Shown here piece by piece: positions 22,060 to 33,852 of a stretch of 64,000 nt of DNA. Each line of letters starts with the position of its first letter. Positions within the stretch are counted from its first letter, which is position 1. The stretch is from Tolypeutes matacus. Taxonomy: Eukaryota; Chordata; Mammalia; Cingulata; Chlamyphoridae. Made by a program: the position numbers and the translations under genes. The stretch lies in contig JAKSZT010054324.1 in NCBI GenBank assembly GCA_026826555.1, positions 7,566,588 to 7,630,587 of the forward strand. The letters are read 5' to 3'. The notes beneath the pieces are model-generated. The model ran no database searches. It had not been told where the DNA came from and was given only the letters and a program-made list of their open reading frames with translations.

Positions 22060-22830
22060 GTAGGGGTTGGTTGGCTATAAATGTCAATAATCCTAATGAG
22101 GGCTGTGGAGTAATTTGTTTAATAACCGAGTGAGCATGCCAGTCAGAAGCTGCTGGAGGAGAGCACAGCTTCAATTAGAGACAAAGGAAATCACTTGCTT
22201 TTCTCTGCAGCAAGTAGGGCCTTGGCGGCTCAGAACTAGCTGGTCCAGAGAAAGCAGAGGGAAGGAGTTGCAGGAGAGCAAGGCACATCAACCTCCTGGA
22301 AGTCTGAGGAGTGATAAAGGAAGAGACCCTCTCATCCTGAGGAAATGCACAGGACCAGAGCAGAGAGTGGAAAGAAAGCCCCGCCGTCCCCAGGGAGCTT
22401 GACAGAGAGTGTCTGACAGCTAGACAGAGTGACCAGCCTCACCATCTGCTCCCATACATCTCTCCCCAACAATGGGCACTGCTGCAGACCTTCTGCCCCT
22501 CCCCCTCCCCACCTTTAGCATGAATTTAAATGAGGCCCCGTCACTGGGGGGTAATGGCTCCTGTTGTGATCTCTCTCACTGACAGCCAGCCCAGAGCCCC
22601 TGAACAGGAGGCCGGAGAGGAGAGGTTAAAATCTCAGCTGCCCAGAGAGATGATTACGGAGCCGCTCCCAAATTAAGCTGCTTCACTGCTGGTACTTGGG
22701 CATGTGTTGGGATAATTGTGCTTGAATACTTAATGCTTGATTGACTTGGCTGTTTTGTGTTTGACCATATTTTGAAATGCGATCTCACTGTTGGGGTAGG
22801 CAATTAGCATAGAGCCCACGGGGTTGGAAA
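22060..22830. promoter_or_regulatory. Candidate conserved noncoding enhancer
   Basis: A repeat-free block with mixed GC content and dense developmental-type motifs. These are TAATTTGTTTAATAAC (22,110-22,126), ATGAATTTAAATGAGG (~22,519), a TGACAG MEIS/TGIF-like core (~22,580), a CAGCTG E-box (~22,636), GATGATTACGG (~22,649), AAATTAAGCTGCTTC (~22,671), TTGATTGACTTGG PBX-like (~22,738) and GGCAATTAGCAT (~22,799). Such text resembles vertebrate noncoding elements conserved across species, but no alignment was possible. A 95-codon frame at 22,115-22,402 shows no domain. Confidence 0.4.
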
Positions 22831-23194
22831 GAGTGAAACTGAGTTGCTTCTGTGGTGATTTCTGCTTCTTTCTTGGATTCAGTACAGAAAGCCCAGTGTT
22901 CTACTGGGGCTCATTTGCCTATATTTGGATCATCTGGATTTTTGATCTTAAAGAGGAAGTCTCTTAGTCCTGTACTTCAGGGTGGCTGCCAACTTTGATC
23001 TTTGCGGCTTTGGAAACAGCTGAGTTTTGTTTTTATTCCAGGTGACCTTTGTTCCAGTTCAATGGCGGAAGAATAGAATAGAGCAGGGCTCAGAAAAGGA
23101 AAATTGATGCTGTGGATCAGAAAGGCTACAACAGAATGTGGGTGATAAGTTATGACACAGAATCCACAGTTTCAGGATGACAGTTAACTGAGTG
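22831..23194. other. Unique noncoding sequence
   Basis: No gene or repeat recognised. It borders the candidate element and may be part of the same low-repeat block. Confidence 0.3.
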
Positions 23195-23310
23195 GTTTCA
23201 GTGTCCTGTCTTGTTCATTTCTTTGTGGGCATGTCTTCATCATCTTTGTGTCCCCAGCGCCCAGCACAATGCCATGCCTTTTAGTAAACATTTGGTATGT
23301 ACATTTGTGG
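23195..23310 (+). repeat. L2 LINE tail fragment
   Basis: 'tgtccccagcgcccagcacaatgcc' and 'ttagtaaacatttgg' match the end of L2. Confidence 0.7.
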
Positions 23311-24149
23311 GATGTGTATGTTAAGGCTAGGATGGTTTCTAGGAGAAAAGAGAAGTGTGATTAACAATTTTAAAAGTAATCTGTTTAATTTCATGTTCAA
23401 ATGCTGATCTTAAAAACCCTCACACTGTGATCCTTATTCTAGGAATAAGGTGTTCCAGTTAAGAATTACATAAGGCAGGCAATGGATCTCACAAATCCAA
23501 AATCACTTTGGGAATACTTGAATCTACTGACTTTATAAAAGGAAGGCCAGGTTTCTACTCAATCTAATTAGAAGCAGCACAAGCGGGTACCTATATATTT
23601 AAAACAAAGTAAGAGGATGGTTAACTATGGAATAGTCAGTTGAATTAATCTGTATGATTAATTTCATAAAGACATCCATTCCATAAATGAAGGCATTATA
23701 ACCCATTTTTGAATGTCATAAGAAAAATAGAAGAGTGATGAATTATATTATGAAATTTAGGTAATGGCTCTCTTGAAACAATACCGGGAAAATCACAGGA
23801 AAGTGTGATGATGGTGACCAGGAGTCTAAGACCAATAGTTGATAATATGCATTCAGAAGCAATTTCTGTATAGTCTTGGATCTCTGAGGACTAAATTAAG
23901 CAAAATGAAAGTGTTGGCTGACTTTGGCTCATTGGTGTGAAATTCAGCATCTGGGTTATACAGACCCAATTTATTTGTAAATTGACCATTAATGTCCTTT
24001 CATCAAGGCACAACTCCTATGTTGTTTTGTTTTTGTTATTGTTTGAGTTATAAATGAAGAATGATGCTTAAATTTACTTTTGTTCAGTGTCCTTCGCTTG
24101 TTACAGATTTTTTCCTGTCTTGGGTATTTAATCAACTCTTTCAAAAATA
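23311..24149. other. Unique noncoding sequence
   Basis: No gene or named repeat is seen. The text at 23,760-23,880 is compact and unique-looking. Confidence 0.3.
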
Positions 24150-24320
24150 ATTCTTTATTTTTTGTGGCATTGTTTCCTCACCCATAAATGGGGGATTTTA
24201 ATAATACGTACTTCATAGAATTGTTGCAAGGATTAAATGAAACAATATATGTGAGATGCTTATAATAGTGCCTGGCACATAGAATTTGCAAACATATTTG
24301 CAATGAAAACATATTCAATT
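24150..24320 (+). repeat. MIR SINE fragment
   Basis: 'tttcctcacccataaatggggg', 'attgttgcaaggattaaatga' and 'aatagtgcctggcacatag' are the sense MIR core and 3' part. Confidence 0.85.
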
Positions 24321-24604
24321 ATTATTTAATTTCAGTACCTTTTTGTTTGTTGAAGGTACAGTTTCAGTCATATTTCTTTTCTGTTTAAGTATGTGTGACT
24401 CTAATTGAGAATACCTAGACTTTGCCAAAAGATAAGGCAGACAAATTTATTATAGTAAAAACTTTTGTAAGGTCACATAATGAAGTATAATAACACACAG
24501 TGACCTGAATTTGAAATACTAATTATACAGTTTAGCATAATTTCCTAGTCGCTGGGGAGTCTGGGTTAAGTATTAACAAGGCTAAGTAGTGTAAGGCATC
24601 ATGT

Positions 24605-24830
24605 AAGGCAGAATAGAGCAGTAAATAAGAAAATGGGTTTGAATCTTGGTTCTTTTGGTTATTGACCTTTTTGAGCCTTGAGGTTCTCATCTGTTGATGG
24701 GGATAATAATACCTATCTCACAAAATTGACGGGAAGATTAAATAAGATTATATATTTAAAGGACTTATGACAGTGCTGGGCCTATATAAAAGGACCACAT
24801 ATATGGTAACTATTATTATTACTATTATAG
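24605..24830 (+). repeat. MIR SINE
   Basis: 'aatgggtttgaatcttgg', 'gaggttctcatctgttgatggggataataatacc' and 'gacagtgctgggcctata' in MIR order. Nearly full length. Confidence 0.85.
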
Positions 24831-25099
24831 CTATGATCATCATCTTACATTGCAGAAAGGTGAGTCATTTCTTACTCCTCAGTGGAAACAGCTCTCTCAG
24901 GAGAAACTGATGGGGACGATTTGGCAGGAAATCAGGAAATGGCTGGCTAGCTTCCAGTCCCTCGTGGAAGGCGCTACATTGCTGAAATCCATTTTCTGAC
25001 CTGTCTATTGAGGAGGACTTCGCTGCTTCAGGGATGAAGTCCTGTCTCCTCCTTCTATGTTGTCTCTGCCTCTAGTATGATGGCCTTCATCATAACAAA

Positions 25100-25305
25100 G
25101 GCACCATTTATTGACTTCATTCTATGTGTGAGGACTTTATTTGCATTATATTGAGTTCCCACACAAAATCTACAAGGTAAATATTTTATCCCAATTTACT
25201 GTTTGCATAAAAGTCACATAGTGGGTAGCAGCACCAAGGATTCAACCTGGATCTTTCTGACTGCTAAACTGAGTTTTTAGCATTGTTCTATGGCACCCTA
25301 GTGCT
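25100..25305 (-). repeat. MIR SINE
   Basis: Reversed MIR: 'caccatttattgacttcattctatgtgtgagg', 'aaatctacaaggtaaata', 'aaagtcacatagtgggtagc', 'ggattcaacctggatc'. Confidence 0.75.
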
Positions 25306-25542
25306 ATTTCTAACTCCAACCTTAACAAAGGTCTATAAAACAGTTAAAAAACATCTTTTGAGTAAAATTTTTTCCCAACTTGAATTGTCTTTCTCTTCCT
25401 CCCCTGCAGAGTACAAAATTGTCAGAATCCACACATATACACACTTGTGAAACTTAGTGTGAGCCACTATTCTGAGTGATGTTACATATAGTTTGGCTGC
25501 AAGAAAATTAAACTCTATTTCAGGAAATAATTCCCAAGATCA

Positions 25543-25588
25543 GTGTGTGTGTGTGTGTGTATGTATATATATATATATATATATATAT
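25543..25588. repeat. (GT)n-(AT)n compound microsatellite
   Basis: GT repeats at 25,543-25,560 pass into an AT run ending near 25,588. Confidence 0.95.
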
Positions 25589-25709
25589 TTAGATATAAAA
25601 ACTTGGCATAAAAATAAAATAAAATAAAAAAAACAGGAAAAAACTTGTGACAGAAAGAGTAAAGCAAATTAGACAAAAAGTGTACTAACTACAGATAGTA
25701 AATACGTAT

Positions 25710-25845
25710 AATATCTCATTCAGTGTACTAAAGCAGTTGAGGCATGTTCAAGGTCACACTGTAAGTTAGTAACAGAATCAAGATTAGAATTCAGCCTTCG
25801 GGTATTGATTCCAGTACTTTTCTCTGACACCTCTACTGCCTTCCA
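25710..25845 (-). repeat. MIR SINE fragment
   Basis: 'gcatgttcaaggtcacactgtaagttag' and 'agaattcagccttcggg' are the reversed core and head of MIR. Confidence 0.7.
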
Positions 25846-26284
25846 AATGTTGAAGTTGTAGAACAGAGAACAACCTTGTAAAGAAAATGATTTGTGTGGG
25901 GAAAAGTGTTTAAAACTTGGGAAATGTTAACTGAGGAGGATCTCTAATTTTTGAGTATTTTGGAGGTTCCCCACATCCTCAGTTCCATGTACCATGTGCA
26001 TAAACAACATACTCATCTTCTCTCAGTTTTGGGGATGCATTCCATTGAACCTGTGGCAGGGACCACTCGTTCCAACTAAATTCTTCTGCAGCAACAACTT
26101 ACGATGCAGGCAAAATTTGTCTATGACAGCCTTTCTCCTTCCCTCTCATGATCTCCAGCTCATTTCTGATATAGCCACTAGCCCCCTTGGAGCCCCTAAA
26201 ATCCTAATTGTATATTTTATTTCTGAACAGTTTGTACATGATTTACAAGAGAACAAGTTTCTATAAAATTCTTCTAATTTTTGC

Positions 26285-26510
26285 ATGTATCTGCTAATAG
26301 TAGTCACTTGTATTTGTATAGCTTATTACATTTATTAAGCCTTCATGTGTTCATTAATTTATTTGATTTTCTTGTTAAACCTGACAAGTAGACCAGGTAG
26401 GTAGATTATTCACATTTTACAAATAATAAAACAACGTTAGAGAGGTTAAAATACTTGCCTAAAGTCACACCTGGCACTGAGCAGGAATGTCAGATTAGTG
26501 TCCTAACAGG
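26285..26510 (-). repeat. MIR SINE
   Basis: Reversed MIR: 'acatttattaagccttcatg', 'aaacctgacaagtagaccaggtaggta', 'cacattttacaaataataaaac', 'cctaaagtcacacctggc'. Confidence 0.75.
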
Positions 26511-27239
26511 ACAATTATCACTAAGGTTCATTTCCTCATAGCAGTGTTTTCACTTTGAGAGAGGGTGCTTGAAGATCAAAAGTGTTTTACACACAAATTA
26601 TAGTGAGAATTAGGAAAACGTGTACTTTGGGGTACCTTTTCATTCATTCCACATAAAATAAAACTCAATGAAGGAAGAGCATTGGAAGCATTTCTCTCTC
26701 TAAGGTCTTATCCATAGCAAATATTTTACTTTTTTTTCTTCAGAAGATAGAAGAACATGTTTATTATTGCCAAAGGTAAATCCAAGTCAGTCAAGCAAAA
26801 AATATTCACCATTTCTTCCATTTTACCATCTGCTAGAGCATTTTTAATAGAGGCTATTAAGTTTTAAGATAGATGTTAAGCAAAGAAATACATGGGATGA
26901 AATGTATGGGAAATGGGTAAGTAACTAACATGAAACAATGAAATTAACTTTTGGTCATATGTTGTGCATCATGTTGGGTATAAGTTCTTTAGAAGATTCA
27001 ATTATATAATAATTTCTTAGGTTCTTTGGAGAATGAGGGCCACTACTATAAATATTTCCAGATGGATAAAATGTCCTTGTCATTGTGAAATAAATAACTT
27101 CTGTTCCTTGAGGAAGAATTGTGGTGGCATAGCCAGAGTTGCCAGTTACAGTTTTAGAAACAAAAGAAATAATATTGCTAGTTGTTTATATTTTTTCATT
27201 TGTTTCAAGAGAATTTGAAATTGCTTGTTAAAACATTGT
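26511..27239. other. Unassigned AT-rich stretch
   Basis: No gene or clear repeat. Short frames here are chance. Confidence 0.3.
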
Positions 27240-28010
27240 TGTGATGGTTGCTGTAAAATCCTTGTCAAAATAATTCCAACATCTGATTCATCTCAGTGTT
27301 GGTGGCAGTAGATTGTCTTTCCTCACTTAAATTGTGATTTTCCTGGCTCTTGGTATATGATGAGTTTTTCCTATCGTATTCTGAATACTTTGGATACTAC
27401 ATTATGAGCCCTATCTAATCTCTGTTTTTAGCAGGCAGACACCCACTTGAGGCATAGCTCCAGGGCTAGGTGGGTGTATATGTACAACTTCCCAATGGGA
27501 TCTGCCAATCAAGGTGGAGTGCTGACTCACACTGTCTCATTGCAGATGGGGGTGGGGAAAGGGGAAGTTCAGCTTCCCACTCACCTTTCTGCCACCTTCC
27601 AGAAAAGTGGGGTGCCAACTCATACTGCCTCATTTCCTCCAAGTGGGGTGTTAGATCAACTCCCCACTGTGCCTGCTGACACCGGAGAGGGAGAAAGCAA
27701 GCAGGAGGCTGATTCATACCACTTTGCTGCTCAGTTCCCTACTGGGCGTGGGTGACACCAAGGGAGGGGAAGGGGGCATGGACTGCCAACTAACCTTCCT
27801 TGCACTTTGTTCTGCCCGGTTGATGCCAGTTGGTGTGAGTGTTCAGCCCTCCACTAGCATGAAGAGGTGAAGTTCTGGCTAGACCTGACTCGCAGCAACT
27901 TTTTCAGTCTCATTCCTGCCATGCAGGGGCAAAAACCCTGCTCGCCGCTAGACTTCACTGACACTACCCAGGCAGGGGAATCAGAACCTTTCTCCTTGCT
28001 TCCTTGAGGA
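27240..28010 (-). repeat. Probable old L1 3' UTR fragment
   Basis: 'tcctggctcttggtatatgatgag', 'ctgaatactttggatacta', then repeated blocks with 'cacccactt', 'gggaaaggggaag' and 'tgctgacaccggagagg' resemble the G-rich part of old L1 3' UTRs read backwards. The overlapping frames (27,447-27,755 plus; 27,466-27,717 minus) are repeat-derived. Family and exact ends are uncertain. Confidence 0.45.
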
Positions 28011-29559
28011 GGAATTTGGGGAGGAGTGGAAGATCAGCTTCCTATTTGACCCCACTAAAACCATGTGTGTGTCTGTGTATGCAATTTTTTCATTTGGAGT
28101 TTGACTAGAGTAGGGCAGTAATGCCAAAAAGGTTTTCTTTTGATAGGCCACCCTTTTCTTGGTCTTGGTCTTTTGGCTAGGGAAGCTCTTTTTTTTTAAT
28201 GTGCCTGTTGGCAGTTTCCAATTGGGGGCTTCTGCCATGATTTGATTGGGATACAAGTGGTGGGAGGTGATAAGTAAACCCAGGGAACTCACTGCCATGC
28301 TGTTCCTCAAGTCCTGGGATTCCATAGGCAGTCTTCCTTCTTTTTTCCCCACCTTTCAGAGTCTTACTCTGCTTGTTTGTGCTGTTATGCCCAGGATTTC
28401 TTCCCCCTAATGGAGGATTCTCATCTGTGGGAGATGGTTTAAATATAATCCTTTGTGAAGGTCAGTAAGTGGGGCTCTCCAAGTCCTTTCCAGGCTCCTT
28501 AGGATACTTGGCTACACTGGCTTAATGTGACTCAGTGAGTGGCCTGAAAATGAGAGGGTGCTGATCCCCCCACCAGAAATAATCCCTTCCTCCTTTAAAC
28601 TCCCACAGCCCTCTGTTTCTCCCTCCTTTGTGACATAAATAATGATTTTTGTATACTGTTCTGCCTTTGCTGCAGGAAAACTCATCTAAATCACAAACCA
28701 CATGTGATTCATTTTGACATCCCCCATGGTGCTGAATGATATTTTTTAAAAATTTGATCAAATGGAGCTTCTTTTCCTCTCCTGAAAGAATCCTGTAGTA
28801 TCAAATAAGTCCATGATTTTTGTCTAAATCCCATTATCAAAACTGAACAACTCATAGCGTGAGAATAAAGCTTTCTTAAGTGTGATTTTGGACCAGTCAT
28901 TAAAAGCTACAACATTTTTTCCCCCTTTTCAGCACCATTTTGAAATATGGTAATTCAGATATTAATTCTTTCAAGGTGAAAAATCCAAAAGATGAATCAG
29001 TATTTTAGTCAAAAAAGGAAGAGATCTAGCTAGATTACTAATAGAAAAGAGAACCCACATCTCTAAGAAGTGTTCAGCAATTCCCAGTTAAAGTGACTAC
29101 CAACTCAAAATATTTCTAATGGAAATAGATTTTTTCCTATAATTGTCACTCCATAGAAGCATAACAAATAAGCACAAAAAAAATTTGCTGTGGACTCTTA
29201 TGATCAATAAAAATAATAACTTCACAGAACATTAAAGTAAAAATTTTCTAATAGGTTGCCTCATTTGAATAGTCCTTACCATTTACTTCACTACTTTAGA
29301 AGATAGTTACAAGAAATGTGGAGTAGACAGATGAAGAAAACAGCTGAGTCACAATATCCAGGTCTTTTCCCAATTCCAAATCTCATGATCTTTCTGCCAC
29401 ATCCTTCTGTCCATGTGGTCAATCTTAAAGATACAATAGGATTTCACCTCAGCAATATGGAATATCAAGTTCCAGAGAAAGTGAACCATTTTCAAGGGGA
29501 GACATGTTTTTTCAATTTGGGTAATTGAGCTTAAACATTAATTCCTCTTATTAAAAATG
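28011..29559. other. Mostly unassigned noncoding sequence
   Basis: No supported gene. The part at 28,394-28,430 is matched in inverted orientation at 32,450-32,486. From 28,880 on the text is AT-rich and unique-looking. Confidence 0.3.
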
Positions 29560-29812
29560 CCAATAGCTAACATTTATTGAGCACTTATATCAGGCCACTA
29601 TACTATTTTACATGGGTCATCTCATTCAATCTTTACAACAAGTCTGTCAGGTTGGTCCTCTTCCTATTTCACAATTGTCCAGCTGCAGTTTACAGAGATT
29701 AAGTAACTTTCTGAAGTTCACCCAGTTGGGAAAGTTAAGTGGCACAGCTAAAATTTGAACCCATATCAGGTAAATCCAGAGCTTGGTCTCTTAACCACTG
29801 TGCCAATCTGCT
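29560..29812 (-). repeat. MIR SINE, near full length
   Basis: Reversed MIR in full order: 'gctaacatttattgagcactta', 'gtcatctcattcaatctttaca', 'agattaagtaactttctgaagttcaccc', 'atttgaacccatatcagg', 'ttaaccactgtgcca'. Confidence 0.9.
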
Positions 29813-29816
29813 ATGC

Positions 29817-30003
29817 CAGTGGTTCTGAAAGCTTGGTCCTGGAAAGCAGCATCTGTAGCCTGAGAATTTGTTAGGAATGTACATCCTTTTGATATACTCC
29901 AGACCTACTAAATCAGAAACTCTAGGAGTGGGACCCAGCAATCTGTTTAAACAGGCGCTCTAGGTGATTCTGACGTACACTGGAGTCTGAGAATAACTTA
30001 TGC
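29817..30003 (+). mobile_element. MER5A (hAT-Charlie MITE)
   Basis: It starts CAGTGGTTCTGAAA next to the MIR and continues with 'agacctactaaatcagaaactctaggagtggg' and 'aggtgattctgacgtacactgg'. The right terminal repeat is degraded. Confidence 0.85.
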
Positions 30004-31217
30004 TATACTGAAACAAGAGTAAATGGTAACCATGCATAAGGATTCAAAATGTGCTTTATGCTATCAGGGAATGCAAAAGGAAAGTAAGAGAAGCTGGGGA
30101 CAACTAATAAAATTGTTGAAAATCTTCAGGGGATAGTAATTCCAAAAAGAGAAGAAATAACTAGTGCATCCTCAAGCTGAAAACAGCAATGATGAGCAAT
30201 TAATCAGACAATGTTACACTGTAATCAAAGATCAGAAAATTCTGGAAGGACTAAATGACATAGTGTTTATTAATGCATGGTAAATGATCATTAATAAAGC
30301 GTGGTTGTTAAAAGAACTAAAGAGATGAATAATCAGAGAAGAAAATGTCAGCTGTAGAAGGAACAACTTGTGGTCTCTATCACTTGGAAAAATTACAGGT
30401 AGGGACACAGAATCAAAAGAAAAGAATGGAAACCAGCAGTGCTTCCGGAACAATACGGCCTGAACTTGATAGTGCTTTTTATACAAATTCAAGGCAGTTA
30501 CAAAGACACGATCCACTGGTTAATGAAAACTTTGACTTGGCTAACATTTCAACTGCTAAAAATAACGAATTTACATAATTTTAGTAGCACATTGTTTGGC
30601 ATAGAGCCACATCTCAGGTGTGGAAACAAGAAATGGCCTTGCAGCAATTGCTTAAATGTAGAGATTAATTGACTTGGAATTCTACGTGGCCCCTCTAGTT
30701 ATTCCTTGGGTTTATCTGGCTGGTGACCTGTGCTGACCTGTAATTTTCCTGAAGGCCTAATTTTGCACATGAGCTTCCAAAGAGAGAACTAATAGCAGAT
30801 TCCAGGGCATGTCATTCTGATATAATTCATTATATCTCTTTAGGGGACTGTTGTTTCAAAATACAATGTGGAGGAATGGAAAAGTGATATCAAGAATAAA
30901 ACCCTCCTAAGAATACTAGCAAGAGAGTGTAAAAAGGAAAGGGATTACAACAGAGACACCAAAAGTCATTAAACAACAAAACTGGGTTATTCCTTTCATT
31001 TGATGGCTAGTGATTTGAGATCTTTATTTTCCTTCCATCAGTTCTTCAAGAGAAAGCAAATCAATGAGAATGCATTAATTGAAGCTGTCAATGGAAATAT
31101 AAAGCAGTAAAGTTGTCTAAATGTGCTTTAGCAGAGGACCTCAGAATGTCAATGGAGAAAAAGGTATGCTGTTCTCTAACTTAGTGCTTTGCAGCAATTC
31201 TCCATTCCCATGTTACC
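30004..31217. other. Repeat-free noncoding block
   Basis: No gene. It is low in recognised repeats, with TAAT-rich and E-box-like motifs, such as text around 30,255-30,300 and CAGGTGTGGAAAC at about 30,616. Possible regulatory sequence; see findings. Frames at 30,345-30,672 are chance. Confidence 0.35.
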
Positions 31218-31381
31218 AAAAATTAGCTAAAATGTATTAACTACTTACAGTGTATGAAGAATCATTTGAAACTTGTTACATGCATTATATACTAAAATCT
31301 TCATGGCAACTCTATATTTGTGCTATTGTGGCCTCCATTTTGCATTTCACAGATAAATTAAATTCAGAGAGTTAAAGTTAC
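31218..31381 (-). repeat. MIR SINE, left part split by MLT1
   Basis: 'taaaatgtattaactacttacagtg', 'cttcatggcaactctatatttg', 'cacagataaattaaattcagagagttaaagtta' is reversed MIR. It continues at 31,897. Confidence 0.8.
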
Positions 31382-31896
31382 TGTGGTATCTAGTCTCCAA
31401 AGATGGCCCCAAATATTCTGCCTCTCCCTGTAAGTGCAAACTTTTCCTCTCATAAAGAGGTGAAGTTTATATTCCTTCCCCTTGAATCTGTACTGAGCTT
31501 GAGACTGCTTTGACCAATAGAATGCAGATAAAGAAATATTCTGAGTCTTCCAAGCCAGGAATTAAAAAGGCCTGGCAGCTTCGTCTTCTTGGGAAATCCA
31601 GCCACCATGCTGTGAGGAAGCCCAAGCAGCCATGTGGAAAGTCTCATGTGGAAAAGAATAAAGGCTCCTGGCCAATAGCTTCAGTTGAGCTCCCAGCCAA
31701 CAGCCAGGACCAACTTGCCAGCTATGTGAGTGAGCCACCTGGAAGTAGAATTTCCAGGTCCCCTCAAACCACCCCAACTGATGGCACATGGAACAGAAAT
31801 AAGCTGTCTCCACCAAGTCCATATTGCAAAATTGTTGTTGTTTAAAACCACTAGGTTTTAAGGTGGTTTATTACAAAGCAATACATAACTGAAAGA
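31382..31896 (+). repeat. MLT1-type MaLR LTR inserted in a MIR
   Basis: Sense MLT1 features: 'accaatagaatgcag', 'ccaccatgctgtgaggaagccc', 'atgtgagtgagccacc' and the 3' end 'tgttgtttaaaaccactaggttttaaggtggtttattac'. Flanking GTTAC (31,377-31,381) and GTGAC (31,897-31,901) are a 5-bp duplication with one change. The 111- and 86-codon frames are within the LTR and not genes. Confidence 0.85.
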
Positions 31897-31965
31897 GTGA
31901 CCAACCCAAAGTTACACAGTGAGATGATCCAGCATCGGGAAGGCCATGCCTTTAACTGTCAAGTA
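31897..31965 (-). repeat. MIR SINE, right part split by MLT1
   Basis: 'ccaacccaaagttacacagtgag' resumes the reversed MIR exactly where 31,381 stopped. Confidence 0.75.
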
Positions 31966-32734
31966 TGTTAACAAGATGCAAATGAGGATATGCAAAGAAA
32001 GGATTGGAATCAGATTCCAACCTTATTAATGATCAGATTGGAATCAGGTGAGTGAAATATGAGCTTATCTGGACACTTATTTAATAAGTAATTACTGAGA
32101 ACCTGTGTTGTGCCAGGCACTGAGCCCAGATGCTGTCTATACAAAAATGAATTAGCCAGAGTTCTTAGAATTCTCTAAGCAGGGCTACTAAGGAAATGAT
32201 GAAATTGATACAGTAATGAACAGCTGCTTGGGATCACTTGGGGACTTGATTTTTTACATCCACCATAATGCAGGGAATTACAGGGCAATATTTGGAGTGA
32301 GCTGGGGTAGGGGTGGAAGGAGAAGTTACATTTAGAAGTGCAAAGTAGACTTGCATGGCAGATCAACAAATATATATGGACAGGAAGACAAAATATGATA
32401 AATGGGTATTAGGAGAAGGAAATTGTCAATCATTCAAATCTTTCTCTGCAGATGAGAATCTCCATTAGGGGAAGAAATCCTTCCTCTGAAGGAGACTCTA
32501 TAACCTTCCTTATTAACCCATTTCAGTATTTACAGCCTTTGCTTGCTATGAGGAAGCATGCTTCAACTTACACACAAATATGATTTGCCCTTCCTGGAGT
32601 TGCTGAACACTAACCTGACTCTTTATGTTAGGCAACCATCATCATATCTTCAGGGATCCCCATATTTGCCTCATGAGTTGATTAATCAACTAAACAAAGA
32701 GTTCTGGGAATCAGGATATACTTCTGGTTAACAG
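31966..32734. other. Unassigned noncoding sequence
   Basis: A short old-repeat phrase ('ttgtgccaggcactgagccc') lies at 32,105-32,135. The block at 32,450-32,486 is the inverted partner of 28,394-28,430. Otherwise nothing recognised. Confidence 0.3.
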
Positions 32735-32895
32735 CATCAAGTGTTAGGCAGGCCTGGATTAAAATTCTGGCTCCCTCACTTTCTTGTGACCTTGGGCAAA
32801 GTTACTTAAAATCTCTGGGCTTCAATTTTCTTACCCATAGAATGAGTAGAATATATTTATCTCTTAGGATTAAGATTAAATTTAAAGGTGCATGT
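32735..32895 (+). repeat. MIR SINE
   Basis: 'aggcctggattaaaattctggctccc', 'tgtgaccttgggcaaagttactt' and 'tctgggcttcaattttcttacccatagaatg' are the head and core of a sense MIR. Confidence 0.85.
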
Positions 32896-32989
32896 TTTAG
32901 GTGGAACTACATTGAATCACCATTATAAGGCCATTTTGACAAATTTAGGGAAATTTCCACAGAGTTGGTAGCATTTGTAAGGTAAATAG

Positions 32990-33275
32990 GAAATTTCTGG
33001 GCAGACAACCTGATGGAGGCATCCTAGGCAGAAGAAAGAGCATGTCCCAAGGCACGGAGTTGGAAGGGAGTTCAGGAGATTTGAGAACCTGCAGTGATTC
33101 TGTTTAGAATATAAAATGGGACTATGGGAGTGTCAGGAGTTGAGGGTAGAGAGATGAAAAGGGACATGGCATGGAAGGTTTTGTGAGTTTGAAAGGTTAC
33201 TCTAGAGAATTTGAAAAGAATAAATTGCCTAGAACAAGTGTAGCAGCAGAGATGCATAAGGATATTATTGCTCTA
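32990..33275 (+). repeat. Ancient mammalian repeat, probably the unnamed family at 4,285
   Basis: 'aagaaagagcatgtcccaaggca', 'ttgtgagtttgaaagg' and 'gttactctagagaatttg' echo the middle of the same long repeat. Low preservation. Confidence 0.35.
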
Positions 33276-33359
33276 TCCAGCTGAGAATTAATGTGAACCT
33301 GGCCCAGGGCAGCAGCAGCCTTCTTGGAGAAGAGTAGATGAAAATGACATATTTCTAAG

Positions 33360-33852
33360 TGTTGTGGGTTGAATTGTGTCCCCTCCAGAAATATGTTGAA
33401 ATCCCTACCCCCAATACCTCAGAATGTGACTTTATTTGAAAATAGGGTCATTGGAGTTGTCAATAGTTAAGATGAGGTCATACTGGAGTAGGGTAGATCC
33501 TTAATTCAATATGACTGGTGTCATTATAAAAAGAGAAGAGACAAAGAGACAAAGACATACAGGGAAAAATGCCTTATGAAGATGGAGACACAGAGGGTAG
33601 ACAACCATGTGAAGACAGAGACAGAGATTGAAGTGATGCATCTATAAGCCAAGGAATGCTAAGGATTGTTGGAACCACCAGAAGCTAGAAGTCAGGGAAA
33701 GATTCTGTCCTACAGTTTCCAAAGGAAGCATGGCCCTGTCAACACCTTGATCTCAAATTTCTAGTCTCTAGAACCGTGAGACAATACATTTCTATTGTCT
33801 TAAGATACCTAATTTGTGTGACTTTGTTATGGCAGCCCTAGGAAACTAAGAC
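33360..33852 (+). repeat. MLT1 LTR, near full length
   Basis: Textbook MLT1 order: 'gggttgaattgtgtcccctccag', 'cctcagaatgtgactttatttg', 'ggtgtcattataaaaagag', 'gaagacagagacagagattg', 'accaccagaagctag', 'cctgtcaacaccttgatct', 'aatttgtgtgactttgttatggcagccc'. Diverged solo LTR. Confidence 0.9.
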
